From Gammaproteobacteria bacterium (GTDB lineage: Bacteria; Pseudomonadota; Gammaproteobacteria; Pseudomonadales; Pseudohongiellaceae): a stretch of DNA of 64,000 nt. Below are positions 25,447 to 37,514 of the stretch, piece after piece (within the stretch, counting starts at the first letter, position 1; the number at the start of each line of letters is the position of its first letter). Below the pieces are notes generated by a model, which was not told the DNA's origin, did not search any database, and saw only the letters and a program-made list of their open reading frames with translations. The position numbers and the translations under genes are program-made. The stretch lies in the NCBI GenBank assembly GCA_002711845.1, contig PASF01000002.1, positions 286,224-350,223 on the forward strand. The letters run 5' to 3'.

Positions 25447-27063
25447 TTGTCCGATTCGGCAGGGCCGTCCATGCGCCCGCAAGCAACACCCCCGCCAGAA
25501 AAGTCAGCGCAACGCTTGCCTGACCACCCGTCTGCCCGTCACATCAATCCGGTGGTGATGGCTGGTTCCGCCGCTGGCATTCTGTTGTTTGCCCTGTGGG
25601 CGCTGATGTTCGCCGATCAGGCCATCGTGGTCATCAATGCGGTTCTGGCCCAGGTCTCGCGAAGCTTCGGCTGGTTCTACTTTCTGGCCGTACTGGTTTA
25701 CCTCTTGTTTGTCATTGCCATTGCGGTTTCACGGTTTGGTGATATTCGCCTGGGGCCGGACGGCTCCACCCCTGAGTTTCCGCTGTTGAGCTGGGCCGCC
25801 ATGCTGTTTGCAGCCGGTATTGGTATCGATTTACTGTTCTTCAGCGTCTCCGAGCCGCTGTTTCATTTCCTGATGCCCCTGGATCAGGCGCCAGGTAGCG
25901 TCGAGGCGGCCCGCCATGCCATGGAGCTGACATTTCTGCACTGGGGGCTGTCGGGCTGGGGTGTTTACACCCTGGTCGGCATGTCGCTGGCGTTTTTCTG
26001 TTATCGCCAGGGGCTGCCGTTGACCATCCGGTCGGCCCTGTACCCGATCTTCGGTAAACACATCAATGGCGCCGTGGGTCACACGGTCGATATCGCTGCT
26101 GTGCTGGGCACCGTGTTTGGCATCGCCACCAGTCTGGGTATTGGCATTATCCAGCTCAATTTCGGCCTGAACTATATGTTCGGACTCCCCGAGGGCCTTG
26201 CCGTGCAAACGTCGCTGGCAGTATTGATTGTGCTGTTTTCGGCGATGTCAGCGGTGACGGGTGTGGATCGTGGCATCCGTCGCCTGTCGGAATTCAACAT
26301 GGCCCTGGCCTTGCTGCTGGTGGTGTTCGTGTTGTTCAGTGGCAAGACCATTTTCCTGCTGAACGTGATGGTGACCAATGTTGGCGACTATCTCGGCGAT
26401 TTCTTCCAGTTGTCCACCGATACCTATGCCTTTGATCGCCCGGTGGAGTGGCTCAATGCCTGGACCGTGTTTTTCTGGGCCTGGTGGATAGCCTGGGGGC
26501 CATTTGTCGGCCTGTTTCTGGCACGTATTTCACGCGGGCGCACCATCCGTGAGTTTGTCGCCGGAACGCTGATACTGCCCTTGTGTTTCATGATGGTATG
26601 GATGTCGGTCATCGGTAACAGTGCCATCGATCTGGCCATGAGCGGTGCGGCCGGCAGTGAATTTGCCGAACAGGCCATCGACCACCCCGGCTCGTCCATC
26701 TATCTGTTTATGGAAAGCCTGCCCTGGTCGTCGGTGACCACGGTCGTGGTGAGTATTCTGGCGATTGTGTTCTTCATTACCTCGGGTGATTCCGGCTCGC
26801 TGGTGCTGTCCAACCTCACTGTCCGGCACCCTGTCATTGATGGCCGCGGCGTGCCCGGCAAGGTACGGCAACCGGACCCGGCATCATGGTTGCGTATCTT
26901 CTGGGCGATTGTTATTGGTGTGCTGACATTATCACTGTTGCTGGCTGACGGCTTGGCGACGCTGCAGGGCGCCGTGGTTATCATGGGCCTGCCTTTTGCC
27001 ATGGTGCTGATCCTGATGATGTTTTCCCTGTACAAGGCGTTAAAGCAGGAAGTATGTAAATGA
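25447..27063 (+). CDS. BCCT family betaine/choline/carnitine transporter
   Basis: A 538-residue inner-membrane transporter with about 12 TM segments. The BCCT signature is clear in [19 protein letters not shown], the Trp-rich TM8 segment, and [10 protein letters not shown] lies in TM10. BCCT carriers take up quaternary ammonium compounds such as choline or glycine betaine with sodium or protons. The start is TTG with GGAGGAG six bases upstream; no in-frame ATG precedes the first TM closely enough to compete. The stop overlaps the betA start as ATGA, which strongly suggests choline as substrate. The C-terminal cytosolic tail is short, unlike the long regulatory tail of E. coli BetT. Confidence 0.93.
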   Translation: MSDSAGPSMRPQATPPPEKSAQRLPDHPSARHINPVVMAGSAAGILLFALWALMFADQAIVVINAVLAQVSRSFGWFYFLAVLVYLLFVIAIAVSRFGDIRLGPDGSTPEFPLLSWAAMLFAAGIGIDLLFFSVSEPLFHFLMPLDQAPGSVEAARHAMELTFLHWGLSGWGVYTLVGMSLAFFCYRQGLPLTIRSALYPIFGKHINGAVGHTVDIAAVLGTVFGIATSLGIGIIQLNFGLNYMFGLPEGLAVQTSLAVLIVLFSAMSAVTGVDRGIRRLSEFNMALALLLVVFVLFSGKTIFLLNVMVTNVGDYLGDFFQLSTDTYAFDRPVEWLNAWTVFFWAWWIAWGPFVGLFLARISRGRTIREFVAGTLILPLCFMMVWMSVIGNSAIDLAMSGAAGSEFAEQAIDHPGSSIYLFMESLPWSSVTTVVVSILAIVFFITSGDSGSLVLSNLTVRHPVIDGRGVPGKVRQPDPASWLRIFWAIVIGVLTLSLLLADGLATLQGAVVIMGLPFAMVLILMMFSLYKALKQEVCK

Positions 27064-28742
27064 ACGAAGCAAACTTTGATCGCAGTGCCGATTACATTAT
27101 TGTGGGTGCCGGTTCTGCCGGTTGCGTGCTGGCCGACAGACTCAGCGCCGACGGGCAGCACGAGGTGCTGGTGCTGGAATTTGGTGGTATGGACAATTCG
27201 TTGTTCATTCAAATGCCTACCGCGTTGTCCATCCCCATGAGCAGCCCAAAATATGATTGGGGACTGCACACGCGGCCCGAACCCGGCCTGTGCGGGCGCG
27301 CGGTGCACCAGGCGCGCGGCAAGGTCATTGGTGGCTCGTCGTCGATCAATGGCATGGTGTATGTTCGCGGCAACGCGGGTGACTTTGAACAGTGGCGGGA
27401 ACAAGGTGCAGAAGGCTGGGGATACGCAGATGTGTTGCCCTATTTTCAACGTGCAGAAGATTGCCTTTACGGCACGGATGACTATCGCGGCGTTGAGGGG
27501 CCGGTTGGCATTGGAAATGGCAACAACATGCGCAACCCGCTCTACCGTGTCTTTATCGAGGCCGGTCGGCAGGCCGGTTATGGGGTGACCGAAGACTACA
27601 ATGGTTATCGCCAGGAAGGGTTTGGCCGCATGGACATGACGGTTCGTGACGGTGTGCGCTGTTCCACGGCCAATGCCTACCTCAAGCCCGCCCTGAGCCG
27701 ATCGAACCTGACCCTTCAGACTCATGCGCTGACCACGCGTGTCCTGATGGACGGCAAGCGTGCGGTGGGTGTGGAATATCGCCACCAGGGCGAGGTGGTG
27801 ACGGTCAGGGCGCGCCGCGACGTTATCCTGTCTGCCAGCGCCTTCAATTCACCGAAACTGTTGATGCTGTCAGGCATTGGCCCCAGGGCGCACCTGCAGG
27901 ACATGGGGGTGGGTGTTGTTCATGACCTGCCCGGTGTAGGCCAGAACCTGCAGGATCACCTTGAGGTCTGGATTCAACATGCCAGCCGCAAGTCAGGCAC
28001 ACTCAACGGCTGGCTCAATCCGCTGGGCAAGTTGCTGATCGGGGCGCGCTGGCTGCTATTCAAAACCGGGCTGGGCGCGACCAACCACTTTGAGTCCAAC
28101 GCCTATATTCGCAGTCGCGCCGGTCTGCAATACCCGGATCTGCAGTATCACTTTCTTGCCGGTGCCATCGCCTACGATGGTTCCAGCGCTCTGCAGGGCC
28201 ATGGTTTTCAGGTGCATCTGGGCGCCAACAAACCACTGAGTCGCGGACGTGTGCAACTGGCGTCAAGTGATCCGGAAACGCCCCCGGATATACTTTTTAA
28301 TTATCTTGACGAAGTCGCAGACAGGCAAGCCTACCGGGATGGTCTGCGGCTGACCCGCGAGATTTTTGCCCAGCCTGCGTTTGCCGACTACCTCGGCGAA
28401 GAGGTATCACCAGGTCCTGCGGTGCAGACTGATGACGATATCGATGCATGGGTAGCCGCCAGTGCTGCCACTGCCTATCACCCCTGTGGCAGTTGCCGAA
28501 TGGGCAGCGATGCGATGGCGGTCGTGGACACACACTGCCGGGTACATGGCATTGAGAATCTGCGAGTGGTGGACTCATCGGTAATGCCGACGCTGACCAA
28601 TGGCAACATCAATGCACCCACCATCATGATCGGCGAAAAAGCGGCGGATCATATTCTGGGCAGAACGCCATTGACGCCCAGCGCTGCACCCTCCTGGCAG
28701 GCGCCCGACTGGCAGCATCGTCAGCGCGAGTCAGTGAAGTAG
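27060..28742 (+). CDS. betA: Choline dehydrogenase (GMC oxidoreductase)
   Basis: A 560-residue flavoprotein of the GMC family. The FAD-binding motif is at the N-terminus ([19 protein letters not shown]), followed by the GMC signatures [18 protein letters not shown] and [18 protein letters not shown], and the active-site region [11 protein letters not shown] with the C-terminal [18 protein letters not shown]. BetA oxidises choline to betaine aldehyde at the inner membrane. Overlap with the BCCT transporter supports choline as substrate over other GMC alcohols. No betB or betI is nearby, so the second oxidation step is either done by BetA itself or encoded elsewhere. Confidence 0.92.
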   Translation: MNEANFDRSADYIIVGAGSAGCVLADRLSADGQHEVLVLEFGGMDNSLFIQMPTALSIPMSSPKYDWGLHTRPEPGLCGRAVHQARGKVIGGSSSINGMVYVRGNAGDFEQWREQGAEGWGYADVLPYFQRAEDCLYGTDDYRGVEGPVGIGNGNNMRNPLYRVFIEAGRQAGYGVTEDYNGYRQEGFGRMDMTVRDGVRCSTANAYLKPALSRSNLTLQTHALTTRVLMDGKRAVGVEYRHQGEVVTVRARRDVILSASAFNSPKLLMLSGIGPRAHLQDMGVGVVHDLPGVGQNLQDHLEVWIQHASRKSGTLNGWLNPLGKLLIGARWLLFKTGLGATNHFESNAYIRSRAGLQYPDLQYHFLAGAIAYDGSSALQGHGFQVHLGANKPLSRGRVQLASSDPETPPDILFNYLDEVADRQAYRDGLRLTREIFAQPAFADYLGEEVSPGPAVQTDDDIDAWVAASAATAYHPCGSCRMGSDAMAVVDTHCRVHGIENLRVVDSSVMPTLTNGNINAPTIMIGEKAADHILGRTPLTPSAAPSWQAPDWQHRQRESVK

Positions 28743-28815
28743 GAGGTCTCCCGGCAATCCAGCGGTAATCCTGTGTTATGCATTCATTTTCCGAATCAAT
28801 GTCATAGTATTTTCG

Positions 28816-31115
<2,300 letters not shown>

Positions 31116-31123
31116 CTATGACC

Positions 31124-31147
31124 CTCAGGCCGGTTACCCGGCCTGAG
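31124..31147 (+). terminator. GC-rich hairpin after katG
   Basis: CTCAGGCCGG-TTAC-CCGGCCTGAG is a perfect ten-base stem with a four-base loop, starting eight bases after the katG stop. It is followed by an A-run rather than a T-run, so it may protect the transcript end or act with the second hairpin immediately downstream. Confidence 0.6.
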
Positions 31148-31154
31148 AACTGTT

Positions 31155-31197
31155 AAAAAAAGGCGATGCCTGTGAACACACAGCATCGCCTTTTTTT
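31155..31197. terminator. Bidirectional intrinsic terminator between katG and the cox operon
   Basis: AAAAAAAGGCGATGC and GCATCGCCTTTTTTT form a 15-base perfect inverted repeat with a 13-base loop. The A-run on one side and T-run on the other give a U-tract in both directions. It lies between convergent genes and can end both katG and the seven-gene minus-strand oxidase operon. Confidence 0.9.
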
Positions 31198-31201
31198 TTG
31201 A

Positions 31202-32071
31202 TCACTCCTGCACCGATTTCAGGTAGCTCAGCATGGCACGCGCGTGGGCCTCAGTGACACCCAGGTCGGGCATCAATGTGTCCGGGTCAACAGCGGATGG
31301 CGCTGTTACCCAGCGGACAAAATTTTCGTCACTGTATTCCAGAATTCCGGCGATGTAGTTGCGATGGGTCATGCCCGTCAATGGTGGCCCGACGTGCTTA
31401 CGTGCAGCCGTGATGCCGGTAATGACGTGGCAGCTGACGCAGTTGTATTGCTGCAGGGCGACTTTCCCCGAGTCAGTCAGCGAGTCTTGCTGCTCATCGC
31501 TGGTGGATGCAGACACCTGTGCCCCCTGCTGCGATGCCTGACCTGTCGCTGCTGCGCTGGCCTGGCGCAGAAGGCGATCATAATCTGCCCGGGTCATATC
31601 GGCGAGCTGTTTGACCAGTGCCACGACCTGCCACATTTCCTCTGCACTCATGCGATAGGCCCAGGCCGGCATGCCGGTCATTCTGATGCCCTGCTCAACC
31701 ACGGTATATATTTCCTGCGGGGTTCGGGTTCGCGCCAGTTCCACGATGGCTGTGGGAGACGGTTTCATGCCCAGCGAAAAACTGTCCGGGGCGCGCCCGG
31801 GCGCACCATGACACTGCCGACAATTGGCTTCGTATTGCACGATGCCGGCATGCTGCCAGTCCAGCGACGCAAGGTCCGGTGCTTCGTAATCACTGCGTGC
31901 TGCCACTGATCGAGAGCGCACCACCGCCATCGATTCATAAACAAGAGATGTATGCTGCCTGAGCGCCGAGGTGTCATACACACCCGCATAAACAAAGATA
32001 CCGGCACCGATGGCTGCAAATGCAGCCACCAGCACCACGGCAAGGTAAACACGCCTGGTTTCAGTTTTCAT
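31202..32071 (-). CDS. Membrane-anchored di-heme cytochrome c
   Basis: A 289-residue protein with an N-terminal TM anchor (LAVVLVAAFAAIGAGIFVYAGVY) and two cytochrome c domains. The first heme site is CRQCHGAPGR near residue 85, with a Met ligand candidate in IRMTGMPAWAY. The second is CVSCHVITG near residue 212, with LMPDLGVTE as the Met region. The linker is rich in Ala, Ser and Gln. It is the last gene of the caa3 oxidase operon, so it most likely carries electrons to the subunit II heme. Its start overlaps the stop of the preceding cytochrome gene. Confidence 0.88.
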   Translation of the reverse strand: MKTETRRVYLAVVLVAAFAAIGAGIFVYAGVYDTSALRQHTSLVYESMAVVRSRSVAARSDYEAPDLASLDWQHAGIVQYEANCRQCHGAPGRAPDSFSLGMKPSPTAIVELARTRTPQEIYTVVEQGIRMTGMPAWAYRMSAEEMWQVVALVKQLADMTRADYDRLLRQASAAATGQASQQGAQVSASTSDEQQDSLTDSGKVALQQYNCVSCHVITGITAARKHVGPPLTGMTHRNYIAGILEYSDENFVRWVTAPSAVDPDTLMPDLGVTEAHARAMLSYLKSVQE

Positions 32072-32451
32072 CGTCCTTCCATCGTATACAAATAAGCCGC
32101 GATATCTTCCGCAGCAGCCCGATCGAGGCCGCTATCCGGCATGACCGTTTCCGGTGCTACGTCCCGGGGGTGTTGCAGCCAACGCACCAGATTGGTGAAG
32201 TTGTTGGGCAATATGCCGGCAAGGTAGGCGCGCCGTGCCAGGTTGGTCAAAGGCGGCCCCACGCGGCCGTCGGCGCTATCAATGCCAGGGATCTCATGAC
32301 AACTGCCGCAGCCACTGAGCCTGATGGCTTGCATGCCGCGTTCGGCGTTACCACTGGGCGCCTGTGACACCGTTTCGGGTTTGCATCCGGCCAACAGCAT
32401 GCCGGCCAGCATCACCGAGACAAACAGGGTCGTTGTGGCGCTGTTGCTCAT
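32068..32451 (-). CDS. Mono-heme cytochrome c lipoprotein
   Basis: A 127-residue lipoprotein starting at the ATG at 32449-32451, whose bases overlap the CtaG stop. The signal ends in a lipobox (VMLAGMLLAGC), giving a lipid-anchored periplasmic protein. One heme site, CGSCHEIPG, is followed by VGPPLTNLARRAYLAGILPN and the Met-ligand motif ETVMPDSGL. This layout matches small class I cytochromes found with caa3-type oxidases. Its sequence resembles the second domain of the next gene (VGPPLTGMTHRNYIAGILEY), so the two share ancestry. Confidence 0.88.
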   Translation of the reverse strand: MSNSATTTLFVSVMLAGMLLAGCKPETVSQAPSGNAERGMQAIRLSGCGSCHEIPGIDSADGRVGPPLTNLARRAYLAGILPNNFTNLVRWLQHPRDVAPETVMPDSGLDRAAAEDIAAYLYTMEGR

Positions 32452-33395
32452 GAGTGAGAGTGCTCCGTGTTGGCCCTTGGCCGCGTCGATGCGCGCCGGG
32501 GTGAGGGCTGGTCGGGCTCGCTGCTGCGCATGACGGCGGCCAGCGACACCAGCCCGGCAAGCAGAAAAACGATGCCCGCCGGCATCCACATGATCAGCCC
32601 GCCCAGTTGCTGGTCCTGCAAGGCGGTAAAGCCCCATTGCGGCGCAGAGGTTTCGTACGGGGTGTACCAGATCCGTGAGGAGAAAGTGAGCAGTGCCCCC
32701 AGCATTGATGCATGCAGCGCCGTGGTAAACAGATAGATGACATTGGCTGCCGGTGCGGTTTGCTTCGGTTTAAGCAGCGCGAACCAGAACACCAGTGCGA
32801 TAAACAGGAAGCTGATGTGCTGCGCTGTGTGCACCAGGTCGCTCTGCAGACCTGCGTTGAACAGCACCGGAATATGCCAGCCCCAGAGCCCGACGGCATG
32901 AATGATCCAGGCGTTGATCGGCGCGCCCAGCCAGGCAAGCCAGCGCGATCCCCCGGTCCTGCGCAGCAGGGTGCCGATGGCGCGCGCCGTCGGGCGTGGC
33001 AACCCGCGCAACAGGTTGGCTGACGGCCGGCTCATTACCAGCAACGGTGCTGCACCGAGCATCATCAGCTCGTGTTGAATCATATGGACCGAGAACAGCG
33101 CATTGCCCATCGGATCAATCGGTGGGCTTAGCGCCACCGCCAGCAGTATCCAGCCTGCCCAGAACCAGTATTGCCGGTTTTTTTGTTCAGCGGGCAAGGT
33201 CTCCGGGGTTCGCTGGCCGCGCCAGTACAGCAGCGCGGTTGTCAGCAGCAGCACGGTGGTCAGCGCATCCGGTCGCCAGGGGTTAAAATCACTGCCGTCA
33301 CCGTATGTGTGAGCACTGGCGCTGCTGATCAAGATCAGGGTGGCGAGCATCGCAAATGTCGGCAACAGCGACTTGGGCCAGACCATTACATGCAT
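32448..33395 (-). CDS. ctaG: Cytochrome c oxidase assembly factor, caa3-type CtaG
   Basis: A 315-residue polytopic membrane protein of the caa3_CtaG family, distinct from the Cox11-type CtaG. Family motifs are SPPIDPMGNALFSVHMIQHELMM, PLLVMSRPS, IHAVGLWGWHIPVLFNAGL, HTAQHISFLFIALVFWF and WTP-like YTPYETSAPQWGFTALQDQQLGG near the C-terminus. Its several His residues are likely copper-related. It is needed for active caa3 oxidase in Bacillus. I take the ATG at 33393-33395; a second in-frame ATG lies three codons on. The extra upstream frame is not plausible protein. The start overlaps the end of the small membrane protein gene by ten bases. Confidence 0.88.
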   Translation of the reverse strand: MHVMVWPKSLLPTFAMLATLILISSASAHTYGDGSDFNPWRPDALTTVLLLTTALLYWRGQRTPETLPAEQKNRQYWFWAGWILLAVALSPPIDPMGNALFSVHMIQHELMMLGAAPLLVMSRPSANLLRGLPRPTARAIGTLLRRTGGSRWLAWLGAPINAWIIHAVGLWGWHIPVLFNAGLQSDLVHTAQHISFLFIALVFWFALLKPKQTAPAANVIYLFTTALHASMLGALLTFSSRIWYTPYETSAPQWGFTALQDQQLGGLIMWMPAGIVFLLAGLVSLAAVMRSSEPDQPSPRRASTRPRANTEHSHS

Positions 33396-33760
33396 GGTGG
33401 CACCACCAGCAGAGGAAGTGTCTGCATCAGTATGGAGGCGATCATGAATATGCCCAGCAGCAGTCCGGATGTGGCGATAAAAAGACCCCGTCGCTGACTT
33501 TCGGGTGCCAGGCGGATGGCACGCCGATTCTGATAGCAGCGCACACATCCCAGGATGGCCATCAACAGCATGGCCGCGGTGAACAGAGACAGGATGACCA
33601 GTGCCGCGCGGTCGCCCAGGGCGGAGAGTTGCTGGCAATACAACTCCACAAACGCATAACTCACTGAGACATGAAGGGCCCACGCCAGCACCGGCGCAAA
33701 AGCACTCAGCCACAGGCGCAGATTGCTTATTCTCTGCTGCTGGCGGGGGCCAGTCTGCAT
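33386..33760 (-). CDS. Small membrane protein of the cox operon, unknown
   Basis: A 124-residue protein with three predicted TM segments: FAPVLAWALHVSVSYAFVEL, AALVILSLFTAAMLLMAILG and FIATSGLLLGIFMIASILMQTL. Two cysteines flank the middle region (LYCQQLS and GCVRCYQNRRA). I do not recognise a named family. Its position between subunit III and CtaG, with four bases separating it from subunit III and a ten-base overlap with CtaG, argues that it is an accessory or small subunit of this oxidase, in the place where a subunit IV-like gene is often found. Confidence 0.75.
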   Translation of the reverse strand: MQTGPRQQQRISNLRLWLSAFAPVLAWALHVSVSYAFVELYCQQLSALGDRAALVILSLFTAAMLLMAILGCVRCYQNRRAIRLAPESQRRGLFIATSGLLLGIFMIASILMQTLPLLVVPPCM

Positions 33761-33764
33761 GCAA

Positions 33765-34403
33765 TTATCCTCCTGCTGTTTGTGTCATTCGGGGCGCCCA
33801 GTACAGGATCAGGTAGAACGGTATCCATGCCAGGGCGACAAAATTCCAGTACAGGGTATCCACGACCACGCCGATGCGTTGTTTGCTGTTGAAAAATTTC
33901 TTCATGCCGAGCAATGCAACAACCGAGGTGCCGGTGGCTGCGGATACCACATGCAGGAAATGGAAACCGGAAATGGTCCATACCAGGGAGCCATACACAT
34001 GGTCATTCCAGCTGAAGTCGAAGGTCTGGAACTGCAGCCAGCGGATGACCAGCACCACAGTGGCCAGCGCCACGGAGGCCCAGGTATAGATGACAAAGGC
34101 GGTGACCCGGTCACGATTGACGGATTTACCTGCCAGGTACATGGTGACGCAACTCACCAGTAACAGAACCATGGAGACGGTGGGCCACAGTAGTTCCGAT
34201 GCCGGTTGCCCTTCCGGAGGCCATGTCGGATTGACCATTACCAGATAAAAATAGCTGATCACAAAGGCGGCTACGACGCTCATTTCGATCAGAATCAGAC
34301 CCACGATACCCCACCAGATCGGCGCATCGGTACCGCCGTGAAATCGGCTCAGCTGGGTCGCATCGACACTGAATTGTGGCTCAGTGACTTCAGACATTGA
34401 CAT
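33765..34403 (-). CDS. Cytochrome c oxidase subunit III
   Basis: A 212-residue membrane protein of the heme-copper oxidase subunit III family. It has five TM segments: WWGIVGLILIEMSVVAAFVI, LWPTVSMVLLLVSCVTMYLA, FVIYTWASVALATVVLVIRW, GSLVWTISGFHFLHVVSAAT and TLYWNFVALAWIPFYLIL. The HFLHV and YWNFVALAWI segments are typical. Five rather than seven helices is usual for the caa3 and quinol-oxidase type. I choose the ATG at 34401-34403 because GGAGGTG lies just upstream. It follows subunit I by 18 bases. Confidence 0.9.
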   Translation of the reverse strand: MSMSEVTEPQFSVDATQLSRFHGGTDAPIWWGIVGLILIEMSVVAAFVISYFYLVMVNPTWPPEGQPASELLWPTVSMVLLLVSCVTMYLAGKSVNRDRVTAFVIYTWASVALATVVLVIRWLQFQTFDFSWNDHVYGSLVWTISGFHFLHVVSAATGTSVVALLGMKKFFNSKQRIGVVVDTLYWNFVALAWIPFYLILYWAPRMTQTAGG

Positions 34404-34421
34404 AATCACCTCCGCACAACA

Positions 34422-36326
34422 TCAGTTCTCCTTCGTACTTATCCATGGCTTTCTGGGCCACAGCCAGCCGGTGATCGCGAAAAAGCTGAGGGCGAAACCG
34501 ACGACAAACAGCAATGGCTGAAACATGAAACCGAGAAAACCAAAACCCACAACCAGGGCCAGCAGGAACGGCCAGATGCTGGGGCCGGGCATGATCAGCA
34601 CACTTTGCGGCTGCGCCTCCAGCAGGGTAGTTACCAGCAGTTCGCGGCGATCAGCACGCAGACCTTTGACATATTGACGGCGCGTCAGGTCTGCTTCATC
34701 CCACAGCGGATGCCGGCTGTTAACAACGGGCAGGTGTCGGAAGTTGTAGTTTTGCGGCGGTGACGTCGCTGCCCATTCCAGGGTGTCCGCCTGCCATGGA
34801 TTGTCGCCAGCCTCGGCGCCACGGGTGCGGCTGATAACGGCATTGATCAGCGTCAGCAGGAAACCGGCGGCCAGCACAAATGCTGCGAGCGTGATGGCGA
34901 AATTGAGGTCGCCCCAGCCCATGCCTTCCAGATAGGTGTAGATCCGCCGCGGCATGCCCTCCAGACCCAATTGATGCATGGGGAAAAATGTCAGGTTGGT
35001 ACCAATAAATATCAGGGCAAAGCTCCATTTGCCCAAGCGCTCGGACATCAGGCGCCCGGTCATCTTGGGGTACCAGTAGTACAGGCCGGCAAAGAACGGA
35101 AAGACCGCGCCGCCGATCAGCACATAATGCAGATGCGCAACCACAAAATAACTGTCATGCACCTGGGTATCGAATGGAATGGAGGCAACCATGACGCCGG
35201 TGAGACCGCCGATGATAAAGATGGCAAAGAAGCCCAGTACAAACAGCATGGGGGTTGCGAAACGGATACGGGTGCCCCACAGCGAGGCGATCCAGCAGAA
35301 AACCTGCACGCCACTGGGGATGGCGATCATCGCCCCGGCGGCGGTGAAAAAGCTCAGCCCCAGGTGCGGCAGGCCGGTGGTAAACATATGGTGAACCCAC
35401 AGGCCGAAGGACACAAAGCCGGTGGCAACCAGGGCCAGCACCAGTGCGGTGTAACCAAAAACCGGCTTGCGGGTAAACGTGGCAATGACAGTGGAGATGA
35501 TGCCCAGCGCCGGGACCATGATGATATAAACTTCCGGGTGTCCGAAGAACCAGAACAGGTGCTGCCACAACAACGGATCACCGCCACCGCTGGCGACAAA
35601 AAACTGCATGTCAAAGGCCCGGTCAAGCGCCAGCAGCACACTGCCGGCCATAACGGTGGGCATGGCAAACAGGATCATGAACGACATCACCAGGATGGAC
35701 CAGACGAACAGCGGCATGCGGTTGAGTGTCATGCCGGGCGCTCGCTGTTTGAGTATGGTGACGATCAGCTCAACAGCCGCAGCCAGCGCGGAGATTTCAA
35801 TGAAGGTGATCATCGAGGTCCAGAAATCCATGCCCTTGCCGGGGGAAAACGCGATGTTGGCGAGAGGCACATAGCTGAACCAGCCAGCCGCCGGCGCCAT
35901 ACCGAGGAAAAGCGCGACGAACAGCGAGACACCGGCGATCAGGTAAACGTAATAGCCAAAGGCATTGAGGCGCGGAAAACTCATGTCGCGCGTCCCGATC
36001 ATCAGTGGCACCAGATAGATGCCCAGCCCTTCCATGGCGGGCACGGCAAAAAAGAACATCATCGTGGTGCCGTGCATGGTGAACAGCTGATTGTAAAAAT
36101 CGGCACCGAGCAGGGTGTTTTCCGGGGCGATCAGCTGCAGGCGCATGATTAACGCCAGCACGCCGGCCAACGCGAAGAATATCAGCGAGGTGACCACAAA
36201 GCGGTAGCCAATCTGGCGCTGATTGACGTGCGTAAACCAGCTGACAAACCCCGGCGGCGATTGCCAGGTCTGCGACAGCGGCGCTGTTGCCTCGGGTGTC
36301 TGGTCATATGTTGGTGACTTATGCAT
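34422..36326 (-). CDS. Cytochrome c oxidase subunit I, long caa3-type
   Basis: A 634-residue membrane protein holding the catalytic heme-copper centre. The low-spin heme His is in TMHGTTMMFFFAVP, the CuB and cross-linked Tyr region in WFFGHPEVYIIMVPALG, further CuB His residues in WVHHMFTTGLP, and the heme ligands in VHDSYFVVAHLHYVLIGG. After the 12-helix core the C-terminus adds about 80 residues with two more helices (FLLALVVGFGFLGFMFQPLLFVVGFAL), as in long subunit I proteins such as CoxN-type or caa3 enzymes. The ATG at 36324-36326 overlaps the subunit II stop as TAATG, so translation is coupled. Confidence 0.96.
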   Translation of the reverse strand: MHKSPTYDQTPEATAPLSQTWQSPPGFVSWFTHVNQRQIGYRFVVTSLIFFALAGVLALIMRLQLIAPENTLLGADFYNQLFTMHGTTMMFFFAVPAMEGLGIYLVPLMIGTRDMSFPRLNAFGYYVYLIAGVSLFVALFLGMAPAAGWFSYVPLANIAFSPGKGMDFWTSMITFIEISALAAAVELIVTILKQRAPGMTLNRMPLFVWSILVMSFMILFAMPTVMAGSVLLALDRAFDMQFFVASGGGDPLLWQHLFWFFGHPEVYIIMVPALGIISTVIATFTRKPVFGYTALVLALVATGFVSFGLWVHHMFTTGLPHLGLSFFTAAGAMIAIPSGVQVFCWIASLWGTRIRFATPMLFVLGFFAIFIIGGLTGVMVASIPFDTQVHDSYFVVAHLHYVLIGGAVFPFFAGLYYWYPKMTGRLMSERLGKWSFALIFIGTNLTFFPMHQLGLEGMPRRIYTYLEGMGWGDLNFAITLAAFVLAAGFLLTLINAVISRTRGAEAGDNPWQADTLEWAATSPPQNYNFRHLPVVNSRHPLWDEADLTRRQYVKGLRADRRELLVTTLLEAQPQSVLIMPGPSIWPFLLALVVGFGFLGFMFQPLLFVVGFALSFFAITGWLWPRKPWISTKEN

Positions 36327-37402
36327 TATTCCAGCGTCCCCAGGTATGCCAGCAGATTGTTCATGTCCTGCGGGGAGAGCAGGGTGCGGGGCATTTTGTT
36401 GCCGGGTTTGACGCGCTGGGGATCGCCGATCCACCCGGCCAGATGTCCCTGGTTATTGGTGAGTGTCGCGGCGGCAAGTGTCCGCCTGGACGCCAGATGC
36501 GTGAGATCCGGACCGATTACGCCAACGGCCCGGGTGCCCCGGACGCGGTGGCATTGACCACAGGACTGCTCGAAAACCTCAAGGCCCTGCTGCGCGGCGT
36601 CGGTGGTCGGGGTGGGGGCAGGTTCGGCCTGATGCGCCAGCCAGGCATTAAATTCGGCCTCGGGCCGGGCAACCACCACAAAAGCCATCAGGGCGTGTTG
36701 CAGCCCGCAAAACTCTGCGCACTGTCCCCGGTATTGACCTGCTTCGGTGGCAACGAACCAGCTGCTGTTGACCTTGCCGGGCACCATGTCGGTTTTGCCC
36801 TGCAGTTGCGGCACCCAAAAGCTGTGAATGACATCGCCTGAGACCAGCTCAATGGCAACCGGTCGGTCGACCGGCACATGCATTTCATTGGCGGTGGTGG
36901 CCGTGACGTTGCCGGCGCTGTCGAGGTATTCAATTTCCCACCACCACATCCAGCCGGTGACGCGGACCTGAATGGCATCAGGAGGCGGCGTTGACGCAAT
37001 GCTGCGGCCCAGCAGCAGGCTGCCGCCGACCAGAATCACCAGTACCAGTGCGGGGATGGCCACGCCGGCCAGCAGCACAAAATTTTTGCTGGCGGTCAGG
37101 CCCAGTGGCGATTCACGGTGTCGTCCATGCCACAAGGCCCAGGCCAGCAAAGCCATCACCGCGAGGAAAATCGCAACGCCGGCCCAAAGCATGATCCACC
37201 ACAACAGCTCGATGCTCTGTGCCTGTGTACTGGCCGGTTGCAGGGTGGACTGGCGCGCGCCTTGCTGTGCGGCGGTGCCACCGGACAGCAGACACAACCC
37301 GATCAGTCCGCAGCCATCGGGCAAGCCCTGACGGGCTGCGGAAGTGAGGGATGACAAAATCCTGCTTGTCTGTCGCTTCACTGGCTCTTTCCCTGCCACC
37401 AC
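36326..37402 (-). CDS. Cytochrome c oxidase subunit II fused to cytochrome c (caa3-type)
   Basis: A 358-residue protein with a signal-like start (CGLIGLCLLSGGTAAQQ), two TM helices, a cupredoxin domain and a C-terminal cytochrome c. The aromatic electron-entry stretch is GWMWWWEIEYLD, and the CuA ligands are in HSFWVPQLQGKTDMVPG and CAEFCGLQHALM. The fused heme site is CGQCHRVRG, with a Met ligand in NKMPRTLL. This fusion defines caa3 oxidases, which accept electrons without a soluble cytochrome. The start is GTG; an alternative GTG at 37381, preceded by GGGAAAGAG, would shorten it by seven residues. It is the first gene of the oxidase operon. Confidence 0.94.
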   Translation of the reverse strand: MVAGKEPVKRQTSRILSSLTSAARQGLPDGCGLIGLCLLSGGTAAQQGARQSTLQPASTQAQSIELLWWIMLWAGVAIFLAVMALLAWALWHGRHRESPLGLTASKNFVLLAGVAIPALVLVILVGGSLLLGRSIASTPPPDAIQVRVTGWMWWWEIEYLDSAGNVTATTANEMHVPVDRPVAIELVSGDVIHSFWVPQLQGKTDMVPGKVNSSWFVATEAGQYRGQCAEFCGLQHALMAFVVVARPEAEFNAWLAHQAEPAPTPTTDAAQQGLEVFEQSCGQCHRVRGTRAVGVIGPDLTHLASRRTLAAATLTNNQGHLAGWIGDPQRVKPGNKMPRTLLSPQDMNNLLAYLGTLE

Positions 37403-37514
37403 AATCGTTTTTCTGATTGGCTGTGGCCGGTCTGGTGCATTTACTACAACCTAAAGATACCGTCTGCATCTCCGATTGTCGAATGCTCGAGCCGGTGCGT
37501 CATGTCCACCGATG

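Noticed and set aside
26700-27785. 361-codon minus-strand frame across the BCCT-betA junction
   Set aside because: It crosses the overlap of two clear plus-strand genes and has no recognisable domain.
34971-36152. 393-codon open frame on the plus strand, antisense to oxidase subunit I
   Set aside because: Its protein is full of His, Gln, Arg and Gly with no domain pattern, while the opposite strand encodes complete subunit I motifs. It is a by-product of codon bias in GC-rich DNA.
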